From positions 8,939,873 through 9,003,872 of the forward strand of contig CAKAKS010000062.1 of the NCBI GenBank assembly GCA_916700875.1: DNA of 64,000 bases. The letters are read 5' to 3'. The position numbers and the translations under genes are program-made. The notes under the pieces are model-generated. The model worked only from the letters and a program-made list of their open reading frames with translations, ran no database searches and was not told the origin of the DNA. The DNA is from Sebastes aleutianus. Its lineage: Eukaryota > Chordata > Actinopteri > Perciformes > Sebastidae. Shown in pieces: positions 38,020-48,800 of the stretch (position 1 is its first letter; each line of letters starts with the position of its first letter).

Positions 38020-38203
38020 GACTTCCGGTTGAGCGACACCATGTGAAGACGTGTCAGGCTGAGCGCTTCACCAAACTTGACTTATCAAAGCAGAAATACA
38101 TTCTCGACCAGTGTAAAGTGTCTCTGTTTAATTATAAGTGAAAGGGGAAGATAAAATAGCACTAGAAGCAGCGTTGTAACGTTAGTTTAGAACTTGACGG
38201 ACC

Positions 38204-39064
38204 ATGCCGCGCCACAAGACACAAGAAGCTAGCATGCCCGCAGCTAGCAAGGAGAGCACGGGCGAAGAAGCTGGCGGCGGCCAAGTGGCGATTCTCCGTG
38301 AGATAAGGACACTGAAAGTGGAGCTACTCTCGAAAATTGACGAGAAGGCAGAGACTCAAGCCACTGAGATCAGAAATCAGTGTGAACAGTTAAGAGGAGA
38401 ATTTAAAAATGCGATGGAGCAGTCAAACATGAAGACCACGGCACTGGAAGCCCGGGTGTCCGATATGGAGGAAGCAGGGAACGAACACTCAGACGCTATA
38501 ACCTGCCTTCAACAGGAGGTAGCCCAGCTGAAGCGCGACGTTACCAGCCTGGAGCAGAAGAATGAGGACTTGGAGGCTAGATCCCGCCGCTGCAATTTGC
38601 GCATAATCGGTGTGAAGGAGAGACGAGAGGATGGAAAACACGTTCCAGAATTTGTTTCATAACTGCTTATGGACTCTCTTGGGCTGGATAAAGCTCCTCT
38701 GTTGGACCGGGCACACCGCACTCTACGGGAAAGACCGGGAGATGACCAGCCAGCGAGAGCACCGATAGTGCGGTGCCACTACTTTCAGGAACGGGAGTTG
38801 CTGATGAAGACGGCCATACAGAAAAAAGAGATTGTTACTCCAGATGGTGAAAGAATACGCATCCAACCCGACTACACCCAGAAGATCACCAAACAACGGG
38901 CTGCCTTCAACGAGGTGCGCGGTGAGCTGCGGCGTCTCGACGGAGTACGCTACGGCTTGTTTTACCCAGCGGAGCTGAGAATCACGACCACGGAGGGGAT
39001 CAGACGGAGCTTCAAGGACGCCAAGGTAGCCATGGAGTTTGTGAAGGGGAAGCTAAAGTCATAA
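38204..39064 (+). pseudogene. L1 ORF1p (RNA-binding chaperone) with one premature stop
   Basis: 286 codons in one frame from ATG to TAA except for a TAA at 38660-38662 (codon 153). The N-terminal part (about residues 40-125) is Glu/Lys/Gln-rich and heptad-like, consistent with the trimeric coiled coil of ORF1p. RCNLRIIGVKERREDG starts the RRM-like domain, and the stop falls inside it. After the stop the frame continues through RAPIVRCHYFQERELLMK, IRIQPDYTQKITKQRAAF and GLFYPAELRI, typical of the C-terminal domain. Internal ATGs after the stop (38669) could start only a truncated product. The protein normally coats L1 RNA, so this copy would probably depend on ORF1p from another copy. Confidence 0.88.
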
Positions 39065-39811
39065 AATGAATGGATATTGGTGTACTACATGTTGGCCATT
39101 ATATAACAGTGAACTACGTTTGAGTAATGTAAATGGCCATACACCGAGGCGACGAAAGAGGGATACAGCTAGTCTAACATAGATGGACAGCTTGGACAGT
39201 AGCCTGTTATTTATTTATTAATTTTTGGGGGGTTTTGAAAGTTTTCTACTCAAAGATGAAGGTAGGCTGTTATTCAACCTTCTCACTTATGTTTGTTTAA
39301 TTGAGGTTTTGGCATGTTTAAAATAGTGTGAGAAGCATAATCCTATCATAAGTCTGTTCGTTTTTTGTTTTATTTGATATACCACCCACAGTTAAGGTGA
39401 GGTGATGGATGGGATACCTGGCTAGGGAGTTTTGTACTCCAAAATGATGATAATTTGGTGAAAGCCCCATTACTGCTTATGTTTTACATTTTGGAAAGGC
39501 TACTTAAAGGGACTGTTTACGGGATAATAAGAGTAACTTGGTTAAAGAGAAATTCATTTTTGAAATAATATTTTCAATGATAGTTTTGGTTGAAGCTCAA
39601 GCCTGTTGGAGGAGTTGCTTGGGAAGTAGGTTAGGAGTTGTAGCTGTAGGTAGGCTACTGGCAGCCTCCCGTTTGGAGGCCAGCCTAATGTTATATGTAT
39701 GTTGTTGTTATTATCATTATTATTGTTTTATGGTATGTTTGTATCCCACCCACACCCCCACCCCAACACTTCAGGGAGCCCACAATGCGATACATTTGAA
39801 AAGAGCAAGGA
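39065..39811 (+). other. L1 inter-ORF spacer
   Basis: 747 nt between the ORF1 stop and the ORF2 start with no conserved coding sequence that I recognise. It is T-rich and contains a Tyr/Cys-coding (TGTTATTAT)-like stretch and CACCCACACCCCCACCCC at 39748-39765. It is much longer than the short spacer of mammalian L1, so ORF2 translation by simple reinitiation seems less likely. Confidence 0.7.
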
Positions 39812-42800
39812 ATGGTGGATAGAAATAACACTGTTGTGATGAGTTGGAACTGTCGCGGTCTTAACCATCCGATTAAACGAAGTAAAATATTTTCCCACAT
39901 CACCAAACAGAAAGCGGAGATAGTTTACTTACAAGAAACTCATCTCCTCCCAAAAGACCACAATAAACTACTCAGAGGTGGCTTTTCCAAAATTTTCCAT
40001 TCAAAATTTACAGCAAAGAGTCGAGGTACAGCCATCCTTATACATAGAGATGTTGTGTTTGAAGAGTCAAAAGTAATTACAGACAAGGATGGGAGATTTG
40101 TGATTGTACAGGGGAAGCTGTTCAATTTACCTGTAGTGTTGGTAAATGTATACGCCCCCAACTGGGACAACGTGAAATTCTTCAGTGACCTCTTTGCATG
40201 TCTCCCAGACCCGAATAGTCATCAGCTTATACTAGGTGGAGATTTAAACTGTGTATTACATCCAGTTTTAGACCGATCAAAATCTCTATCTGGGACGCTG
40301 AGCAGATCAGCCCGATGTGTAAATGATTTTTTACAAACTTATGGAATGGTAGATGCATGGAAATACAAGAACCCAACATCCAGGCAATATTCTTTTTTTT
40401 CTACAGCACACCAGACATACTCTAGAATCGATTACATTTTCATAGACAAGAGAATGTTGCCCTTGCTAAAATCTTGCGATTACACAGGCATAGTTATTTC
40501 TGACCACAGCCCTGTCTCCATGAAACTTAATTTCACAGATAATATACCATCAAGACGTGTATGGAGGCTAAACCCTAGCCTACTGGCAGATAAAGAGTTT
40601 GAGTCTTTTATGTCAAAGCAAATAGACTTCTTCCTTGAGACTAATCAGACACCAGACATAAGTAAACACACCCTCTGGGAGGCAATGAAGGCCTTTTTAC
40701 GGGGCCAGATAATTTCATATAACGCTAATGTGAATAAAAAAAGAGTGGAAAGGACCAATCAACTCATCTCCAGAATAAATGCTGTAGATAGAGAACACTC
40801 TCAGAATCCCCATACCAACCTCTACATGGAACGAGTGGCATTACAAACAGAACTTGATATATTAACTACAGGGTCAGAAGAGGAGCTGTATCTAAAATCC
40901 AGGCAGAGGGAATACGAATATGGAGAGAGAGCCAGTAAATTACTCAGCCACCAGTTAAGACAAGCTACTGAAGCTGGATATATAGCAGAGATAGAAACCC
41001 CTCATGGTATAACCACGAATCAATTGGATATTAATAATCAATTTAAGAAATTTTATGTGGATTTATATACGTCAGAGTCTTGTGGTGGAGCAGAGACAGA
41101 AACTTTTCTTAACAATCTAGAATTATCTCCAATTAGTGAAAAGGAAAAAAAAAATCTTGAACAGCCTATATCAGCTAGGGAAATTGAGCTTGCAATTATA
41201 GGAATGAAAAGTGGAAAAGCCCCCGGACCTGATGGGTTTCCCATTGATTTTTATAAAAAATTTGCACTTAAACTGGTCCCCATTTTGAGAGATGTGTTTG
41301 CAGAAGTACTTGAAAAGAAGTTATTACCACCCACCATGACACAAGCCATAATTTCAGTTTTACATAAAAAAGACAAGGATCGTTTGAAATGTGACTCATA
41401 TCGGCCTATAAGTTTGCTCTCAAACGACTATAAGATCTTAACTAAAGCCCTTGCACCACGACTTGACTCCGTCATTCACTCTATAATTCATCCCGACCAG
41501 TCAGGGTTTATCTCCGGGCGACAACTTTCTGGTAATTTACGTAGACTCTTTAACATACTCTACTCCCCTAATGGACCGCCCTTACCAGAGGTGCTAATCT
41601 CCCTCGACGCCCACAAAGCTTTTGATCGCATTGAATATGAATATCTCTTTGCAGTTTTGAAAAAGTTTGGTTTTGGTCCCACTTTCTGCTCTTGGATCAG
41701 GGTCATATATACCTCTCCAAAAGCGTGTATCCGAACTAACAAGATTATATCAGACTATTTTCCTCTTTACAGAGGTACTAGACAGGGCTGTCCGTTGTCC
41801 CCACTCTTGTTTAATATAGCCATAGAGCCCTTAGCCTTAGCAATAAGACAAGAGGTAAACTTGATGGGGATAAACAGGGGTGGCCACACCCATAAAGTAT
41901 CATTATATGCAGATGATCTTATTCTTTATATCTCCGAACCCGAGACATCAATCCCTAAAGCCCTGGACATTATATCCAAATTTGGGAAAATATCAGGTTA
42001 TAAAATAAATCTTTCCAAAAGTATAATATTTCCGATAAATGATCATGTACAGCAGTTCGATTTTGACCGGTTCCCATTCAAAGTAGCTAGAGACAAATTC
42101 ACATACTTGGGTGTTTCGGTGACACGTAAATATAAGGACTTGTTCAAATGTAATATGTTGCCAGCATTAGAGAAAGCCAAACAAGACTTAAACCGATGGT
42201 CATTACTACCCATTTCCCTAGCGGGTAGGGTAAATTCCGTCAAGATGACCATTCTACCTAGACTTCTCTTCCTGTTTCAGAATGTTCCTGTGTTTATTGC
42301 AAAATCTTTTTTTAAGAGTTTGGATAAATACATATCTTCCTTTATTTGGAACAAAAACATTCCTAGAATTAGAAAAGCATATCTAGAGAGACCGAAAGAT
42401 GCGGGGGAACTGGCACTGCCAAATTTTCTGCATTATTACTGGGCTTCCAACATTCATAAAGTTATTCACTGGGTATCAAGTTTCTATGAGGGCACAGGAC
42501 TATTATGGGCTGAGATGGAACAATTTGTTTGCAATCCAGTATCCTTACCATCAATGCTTTGTGCACCACTACCTCTCAGCAAAAAAAGGCAGACAGTCAA
42601 CCCCATTGTAAATGGCTCACTGAAAATATGGTCCCAGTTTAGGTCACATTTTAAACATAAACAGGCGCTCACTTTGCTACCTATCGTATCTAACGGGCGA
42701 TGTCCACCTTCATTAATAGACTCTGCATTCCAGTTATGGTTCAGGAAGGGGCTACGATGTATAAGGGATCTTTTTCAAAATAATAACTTTATGTCTTTTG

Positions 42801-43612
42801 AGCACATTGTTAGAGAACATGACATACCTAAATCTCATTTTTTCAGGTATTTGCAAGTGCGCAGTCTAGTCAGAAAGCTTTTTGTTTCCTTCCCATCTCG
42901 CCCGACAAATGTTTGGATTGAGGAATTTTTAGATTTGGATCCTCTTGAACGTGGTCTGATATCTAGACTGTACAGTGAAATTCAAAGGGTGGCATCGCCT
43001 TCACTGAACCATCTCAGGGAACAATGGGGTAAAGACTTCGGAGCGGTTATTTCAGATAAAGTTTGGCGGTTTGCAATTGAACGGATCCATTCAACATCTA
43101 TCTGTGTAAAACATGGATTACTACAATTTAAGATTATTCACAGACTCCACCTTTCAAAAAGCAAACTCGCAAAGATGTTCCCAGGAACAGATCCAACTTG
43201 CTCCCGTTGCCATCAAGACGATGCCACCCTTTATCACATGTTTTGGACTTGCCCAGCCCTGGTTCCACTCTGGACCGCTATCTTTGAAACCTTTTCATAC
43301 ATTTGTGGTAAAGAAATACAGCCAGACCCAACAATTGCAATATTTGGGGTAGCTCCTCCAGAAGTCTCACTGTCATTGGTTCAAGCTGATGCAGTGGCTT
43401 TTTCCTCACTGCTAGCGCGAAGGCTAATACTACTACAGTGGAAATCCAACAATTCACCGACGCATTCTCAATGGATAGAAAGTGTAATGACATATTTAAA
43501 GCTAGAGAAACTTAGATACTCAACAAGAGGCTCATCTAAGAGGTTTTTCAAAGTGTGGCGGCCTTTTCTCTTTTACTTTGAACATGAATATGTATCTAAA
43601 CAGCAGATGTAG
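39812..43612 (+). CDS. L1 ORF2p: AP endonuclease and reverse transcriptase, intact
   Basis: 1266 codons without interruption. Endonuclease (residues 1-240) with all expected catalytic positions: N13 (SWNCRGLN), E42 (QETH), Y114 (NVYAPN), D144 and N146 (GGDLNC), D207 (RIDYIF), D231-H232 (SDHSP). Reverse transcriptase (about 450-780): GKAPGPDGFP, RPISLLSNDYKILTKAL, QSGFISGRQ, the first catalytic Asp in SLDAHKAFDR, TRQGCPLSPLLFN and YADD at 699-702. A C-terminal C-x2-C-x8-H-x4-C motif begins at residue 1130 (CSRCHQDDATLYHMFWTC). Length is close to the 1275 residues of human ORF2p. It nicks target DNA and primes cDNA synthesis there. Nothing visible inactivates it. The host gene set is not involved. 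Confidence 0.96.
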   Translation: MVDRNNTVVMSWNCRGLNHPIKRSKIFSHITKQKAEIVYLQETHLLPKDHNKLLRGGFSKIFHSKFTAKSRGTAILIHRDVVFEESKVITDKDGRFVIVQGKLFNLPVVLVNVYAPNWDNVKFFSDLFACLPDPNSHQLILGGDLNCVLHPVLDRSKSLSGTLSRSARCVNDFLQTYGMVDAWKYKNPTSRQYSFFSTAHQTYSRIDYIFIDKRMLPLLKSCDYTGIVISDHSPVSMKLNFTDNIPSRRVWRLNPSLLADKEFESFMSKQIDFFLETNQTPDISKHTLWEAMKAFLRGQIISYNANVNKKRVERTNQLISRINAVDREHSQNPHTNLYMERVALQTELDILTTGSEEELYLKSRQREYEYGERASKLLSHQLRQATEAGYIAEIETPHGITTNQLDINNQFKKFYVDLYTSESCGGAETETFLNNLELSPISEKEKKNLEQPISAREIELAIIGMKSGKAPGPDGFPIDFYKKFALKLVPILRDVFAEVLEKKLLPPTMTQAIISVLHKKDKDRLKCDSYRPISLLSNDYKILTKALAPRLDSVIHSIIHPDQSGFISGRQLSGNLRRLFNILYSPNGPPLPEVLISLDAHKAFDRIEYEYLFAVLKKFGFGPTFCSWIRVIYTSPKACIRTNKIISDYFPLYRGTRQGCPLSPLLFNIAIEPLALAIRQEVNLMGINRGGHTHKVSLYADDLILYISEPETSIPKALDIISKFGKISGYKINLSKSIIFPINDHVQQFDFDRFPFKVARDKFTYLGVSVTRKYKDLFKCNMLPALEKAKQDLNRWSLLPISLAGRVNSVKMTILPRLLFLFQNVPVFIAKSFFKSLDKYISSFIWNKNIPRIRKAYLERPKDAGELALPNFLHYYWASNIHKVIHWVSSFYEGTGLLWAEMEQFVCNPVSLPSMLCAPLPLSKKRQTVNPIVNGSLKIWSQFRSHFKHKQALTLLPIVSNGRCPPSLIDSAFQLWFRKGLRCIRDLFQNNNFMSFEHIVREHDIPKSHFFRYLQVRSLVRKLFVSFPSRPTNVWIEEFLDLDPLERGLISRLYSEIQRVASPSLNHLREQWGKDFGAVISDKVWRFAIERIHSTSICVKHGLLQFKIIHRLHLSKSKLAKMFPGTDPTCSRCHQDDATLYHMFWTCPALVPLWTAIFETFSYICGKEIQPDPTIAIFGVAPPEVSLSLVQADAVAFSSLLARRLILLQWKSNNSPTHSQWIESVMTYLKLEKLRYSTRGSSKRFFKVWRPFLFYFEHEYVSKQQM

Positions 43613-43650
43613 GCTCCCCTGATCCCCCCCCCATCCACCACCCACACGTG

Positions 43651-43682
<32 letters not shown>

Positions 43683-43893
43683 CAAAATCCACATTCACAC
43701 AAGTATGGATGTATAAATGTATGTTATTTTAGTAGTGTTCCACAATTTTTTTTTTTTTTTTTTTTTTTTTCTTCTTTCTTTTTCTCTAGTATTTTAGTTA
43801 CGTATGTACTTGTCTGATATGTTGTGCACCTTATATTGTTTGGTATGTTGTTTTGACTATGTACTTTGAAAAATTTAATAAAAAGATTTACAC

Positions 43894-43908
43894 TGAAAGG
43901 AAAATTTG
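43894..43908 (+). repeat. L1 target-site duplication, right copy
   Basis: TGAAAGGAAAATTTG, identical over 15 bases to 38005-38019, directly following the element's 3' end. Confidence 0.9.
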
Positions 43909-44133
43909 ATTGGAGAAGACTGCAAAAAAAAAATCCACTATGGTTTATTTTGTCGGCCAAGTGGCTCTGGTTTTACAGTACAAGGCTAGAATGGCCGTAA
44001 CTTCCACATAAAGATGTCAGATGACAAGATTTCTAGGAACTGAATCGCCTATTGCAACACTTGAAGTGGAAGGGAATTACACACAGTACAAACAAGAGAT
44101 GTAGTCATACATCATAACTGCGTAGGTAGATAC

Positions 44134-44305
44134 TAGGGCTGTTAACGCGATGATGCATAAAGCAGCATATTTGCCTACTCCCATGTTGATAAGAGTATTA
44201 AATACTTGACAAATCTCCCTTTGAGGTACATTTTTAACAGATAAAAAATATGCAATTAATTTGCAATTAATCGTGATTAAATATTTTAATCGATTGACAG
44301 CCCTA
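44134..44305 (-). mobile_element. hAT-type element, TAGGGCTGTCA family, copy 3 (172-bp deletion derivative)
   Basis: Starts TAGGGCTGTTAACGCG and ends ATCGATTGACAGCCCTA. Flanking 8-mers GTAGATAC (44126-44133) and GTTGATAC (44306-44313) differ at one base. Most of the interior present in the 600-764 bp copies is missing, yet both ends and a target duplication remain. Confidence 0.87.
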
Positions 44306-44313
44306 GTTGATAC

Positions 44314-45972
44314 ATTACAGTGATTTTCAATCCAGAGGGAGGCTGAAGCCACTGACTCCACAGGCATATGGACACACCGACTTCTATGAGATCAAACATA
44401 TAAACCTGACAGAAACCCTGACAAGAAAAAACTGCATCACCATAAACAGATGGGGACCCTTGGATGCAGAGCTGCATGTCTCTCTGTGTGTGTCTCTCTC
44501 CACTCTGGCAAGGGTTCAGCAGTTTTGTCGAGCAGAGAGAGAAAGTATGGAAGCTGTCAGAGGCCATATGATGCTGCCTCTGCAGTTTACACATGGAGAC
44601 AGAAGGAGAGATTGATGCCAAGGACGTGGCGACGTCCCAGAGGACGGCGAATATCATACATATAAAAGGTAGACGTAAAAGAGCCAAGTGAATCTTGTGT
44701 TGTTTTTCCACCCTCACGTGTTTCCTCTTCTTCCTCATACCTGGAGTTTTTTGTCAGTGTCGTGTGCGGTAAAAGGTCAGTACTGTCTCCACCACTTGGC
44801 TGACCTAGATTCAAAAGGACCCTTTATGTGTCCGTGTGATGGTGTGCACATTTGTGTGTGTGTGTGTGTGTGTGGGTGGGTGGGTGGTCTGCCACTGTCT
44901 CTGTATAATCCCCCTGGTAGCATTTGGTTTCAAGCATAAGTCGGAGAACAGTCAGGGACTCAGTTTGCAACACGCCTGACCTACATCGGCTGCTCGCAGC
45001 GCGCTTAAGACGACACATGAAGTCACACTTATACTGTATCCTCCTGCAAAATGTCTGCTTTCAAGGGGCTGTGCATGTGTGTGTGTGTATGTATGGGATG
45101 CTTAAACACACACGCACGCACATACCAAGGCTCAACAGTTTAGTAATGATGGTAGTTTCGCGGAAAATGCTGCTGTCACATTAAGGCGAGGATTAAATTC
45201 TCCTTAAGCTTCTCTCACTAGGCTGCCTCTCTCCAGGTGGTTAACAGAAGAGGTATAATCTCCACACGCACACACACATATACACACACACGCTGTGACA
45301 AGAACACAAAAAGAATTACAGGCACTGAAACATGGCAACTCAACATGCAGAAAGTGTTGTAAAAGCGCAGAAATGGGGGGGAAACATATCTCGTACATGA
45401 ATATATGAATATACTGTACTCAGGATAGACACATGCACGCACACACTTCCCTCATTGTGTGCTATTTGGAGCGATGTGGCAGCAGTAATTAGAGGTGCGA
45501 CAGCCAGACAGGTAGAGGTGATGATAATGGGCCACAGCTATTTCTGTTCTCCTCTCTCAAGCTCTTCTCTCGCTCTCTCTCATTTCTCTCCCGCTCGCAT
45601 ATTTTCTCACCGTCAAACACCGAACTCTGGTCCAGGTGGAAATGACATCTTCCTGCATAAAACACACATGCACATCACACACGCTCCCCCCGCCTCCCTT
45701 CCCTCATCACTCCTTCACCTCTTCTTACTTACTTATCTCTCTCACAATTTTCTTTGTTCCCTTTGTGTGTTTGAATTGACGGGATGTCAGCGTTTTCTCC
45801 AGCTACGTTACGTTCTTCAGTCAGTTCCTCCGTGTTGCAGAGGGGGGAAGGTAGAGATGAAACCATAGGTTTTATTGTTTTTGCATCTGTGTGTTTGCTT
45901 CTATCTTCCCTGAAGGTGACATCAAAGTCGACCTTCCATACAGGTGGGCAAAAATTCAAATAATCTGCTAGC
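44314..45972. other. Noncoding stretch
   Basis: Short GT tract at 44851-44875 and CA-rich patches near 45107 and 45266-45292. Frames such as 44286-44738 and 45455-45868 show no domain. Confidence 0.5.
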
Positions 45973-45980
45973 AAATAGAT

Positions 45981-46580
45981 TAGGGCTGTCGTATTTAATC
46001 GCAATTAATCACAAATTATTTTTTTATCTGTTCAAAATGTACCTTAAAGGGAATGTCAAGTATTTAATGCTCTTATCAACATGGGAGTGGGTAAGTATGC
46101 TGCTTTATGCAAATGTATGTATATATTTATTATTAGAAGTCAATTACCAACACAAAAAATGACAGATATTGTCCAGAAACCCTCACAGGTACTGAATTTA
46201 GCATTAAAAATATGCTCAAATCATAACATGGCAAACTTCAGCCCAACAGGCAACAACAGCTGTCAGTGTGTCAGTGTGCTGACTTGACTATGACTTGCCC
46301 CAAACTGCATGTGATTATTTTAAAGTGGGCATGTCTTGTGGGTACCCATAGAACCCATTTTCATTCACATATCTGGAGGTCAGAGGTCAAGGGACCCCTT
46401 TGAAAATGGCCATGCCAGTTTTTCCTCACGCTAGTATGACATGGTTGGTACCAATGAATTTCTTAGGGTTTCTAGTTTTATATAATGCCATCTTCACTCT
46501 AGTCTTAAAACGGAGCCTGTTACAACCTAGTAGCGTTAAAACCCATCTGTGTTATTAAGGCGTTAACTTTTAAAGCCCTA
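45981..46580 (+). mobile_element. hAT-type element, TAGGGCTGTCA family, copy 4
   Basis: 600 bp from TAGGGCTGTCG to AAAGCCCTA. Flanks AAATAGAT (45973-45980) and AAATAGAG (46581-46588) form an 8-bp duplication with one mismatch. The interior aligns by eye to 3226-3989 with small deletions. Confidence 0.85.
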
Positions 46581-46588
46581 AAATAGAG

Positions 46589-48044
46589 ACATTAATACTG
46601 ACTGCTGAAGTAACTAGCTTAACAAAAGTAAAAATTGTATAAAGAAATGTATGGATATCACCAAGGGTCATGGTAATGGAAAAAATGAAGGACCACTGTC
46701 ACCACTGTTGCCGCTATAGACTTAAGAGTCTTGTTGGCTCCGTTTTGGTCTCCACCAACTCCTGAGGGAATTATCTGGCTGATGAACTGCTAAATTGTTT
46801 CATAACTTTGTCTGCCTGCTGTGGGTGAAAGTGATGCCAATAAGAGCCGTGAGAGTGAACCAAAACAATGAAGTTACGGGCTGAAAAACCAAAACAAGAA
46901 GATGCTGAAATGCTCCGTAGAGCTGAGGGGAACAGCAGATTCCTTGATGTGGATGAGAGGTGTGGAAACAGCCACACATTATAAATTTGATTTAGTTTTT
47001 ATGTCTGTTTTTATTACCTACCTCTGCAGCTTTATTTTACGTCTGCGGTTTTTACTGTGTGCAGTTTATTACCTCAAAGTAGGCGTCACATTCGTGCAAT
47101 TCCTGCATGCTATGATTGTATCCCTGTGGCTCTATAGAGCTAGAGGTGAGACAGGTGGCCAGTGGGTGGAAACCAGCAGGCCCATTTAATAACTGATTCA
47201 TTAAAATACAATGAATCAGCTATTCTTCTTTATGACCGCAGTGCATTGCTCCTTTTACTATGGCACGCAGCGCTAAATCGTGGCGTCGCTACAAGACCTC
47301 CATTGTCATTTTGTAAGCCTTACCCTTATATATCAATAACCCAATAAATACTAGAATAATAGTTTGTCTGTGCGTGTGTCCATGGGCTGGAAATCATGTT
47401 TTATTCATTTGCATGTATGTATCTGACAGCCACTGTCAGCATTTTTGTCTGTACATGCAGCTCGAGCTGAAGTCTGCCACTTCTGTGTGTGTTTCTGTGT
47501 CGGTATATGAACGTGTCATTACAGCAGGTTTCCATTAGAGCGGCCCAGATTATCTGTCATCTGGATGGAGACTGCTTTGACCTTGAGGATTTTTACTGAG
47601 AATACATGTTGTACAGTATGAAAGGAAGCTGCTTCGGTAGGCAGATATTCTTCACCCCTCTTGCTAACAACGAATTAATTTCACTCTCTCATCCGCCGAG
47701 GAGATGTCACGACGTTTGGTCTGGAATAACCTGAAAGGACTGCCACATCTAATCAGGAACAACAGCAGCTCCACACCCGGTCTCATAGCTTTTTTGTTTT
47801 GTGACTGTGGGGGCTTTCACAGCAGTGGTTTGGTTGGCTTAGTCATCACAGAACACGGAATATGTTGTTTTCAGGTGGACTCGGTCGTTAAGGTCAACAG
47901 TTTCGAAACAATCTCACTGAGGCAAGAAAAACAAGAGCATCAGTCCTTTCAGCAAATCCCCAAAACAGTGCATGATACGTTCAAGTAGCCCAGTTGCCAG
48001 GAAAAAATGTTGGCATTGTACGTTTCTGCAAACAATGGATATGT
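46589..48044. other. Noncoding stretch
   Basis: Nothing recognised. The 94-codon frame 47704-47988 has no domain that I know. Confidence 0.5.
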
Positions 48045-48800
48045 TGAATATGGACGTTTTTGCATTCAGTCAGAGCAATTGGCGTACCATGAGCCGCGCG
48101 CAAAGCAAGTGACGTAGTATATGGAGCGACTGTTAGAGAAAGTTACGTAGTTGGGTCAAACTAACAGGACTTTCGCCCATGAGAATGCTGTTCGTGTCCC
48201 GTGTGAAACCAAAAGTAAACATTGACTTTACGCTTGTTACATAATGTGACATAAGAAAGTTAAGGCCGGTTGTTATTTATTCACGCTAGTTACGTTGTTA
48301 CAGTTGTTACGTTGTTACGTTGTTACGTTACGTTGTTACGTTACGTTGTTACGTTACGTTGTTACGTTACGTTGTTACGTTGTTGCGTTACGTTGTTGCG
48401 TTACGTTGTTGCGTTACTTTACGTTATTACGTTACTTTACATTGTTACGTTGCTAAGTTACGTTACGTTGTTACCTTACGTTGTTACCTTACGTTGTTAC
48501 GTTACATTGTTACGTTACGTTGTTACGTTACGTTGTTACGTTACGTTGTTACGTAATGTTTTTATGTTACATTGTTGCATTATGTTGTTACGTTACCTTG
48601 TTATGTTACATTGTTATGTTACATTGTTATGTTACATTGTTACGTTATTATTTTAACACAAACCATGATCTTTTTTTTTTACCTTAATCAAGTCATTTTG
48701 TTGCCTAAACATAACCAATCGCTTCACATTGCTAACCACGTGGCATTGTGCATTTCTGCAAGCATGATACGAGGCTGATATGAAACGTATTTATGAAACG
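48045..48800 (+). repeat. tRNA-promoter-like dispersed element containing a minisatellite
   Basis: GCTGTTCGTGTCCCGTGTGA at 48189 and TTGTTGCCTAAACATAACCA near 48699 match the order seen at 37430-37540. The 360-bp (TTACG-rich) tandem array lies between them, so the array seems to have expanded inside the repeat. Confidence 0.55.
48288..48648. repeat. 13-bp minisatellite (GTTGTTACGTTAC)
   Basis: About 27 units of a 13-bp motif with variants (GTTGCGTTAC, ATTGTTATGTTAC). Because 13 is not a multiple of 3, all forward frames read as low-complexity peptides; none is a gene. The 3' part shows C-to-T variants (TTATG) expected from CpG decay. Confidence 0.9.

Larger units (their letters stand above)
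38020..43893 (+). mobile_element. Near-complete L1-clade non-LTR retrotransposon
   Basis: Element of about 5.87 kb bounded by an exact 15-bp direct repeat TGAAAGGAAAATTTG at 38005-38019 and 43894-43908, the target-site duplication of target-primed reverse transcription. Layout: 5' leader 38020-38203, ORF1 38204-39064 (one internal stop), spacer 39065-39811, ORF2 39812-43612 (intact), 3' UTR 43613-43893. The 3' UTR has a (CA)n tract at 43651-43679 and a T25 run at 43746-43770. The 3' end is ..AATAAAAAGATTTACAC rather than a long poly(A). The exact duplication and open ORF2 point to a recent insertion. Confidence 0.93.

Noticed and set aside
37884..38141. 85-codon frame left of the L1
   Set aside because: It crosses the L1 boundary at 38020, so its C-terminal half is element leader; no recognisable protein.
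47704..47988. 94-codon plus-strand frame
   Set aside because: No domain, no splice or neighbour support; length is within chance expectation.
48270..48687. Open frames of Val/Thr/Leu/Arg/Cys/Tyr repeats
   Set aside because: Produced by the 13-bp TTACG minisatellite in every frame.
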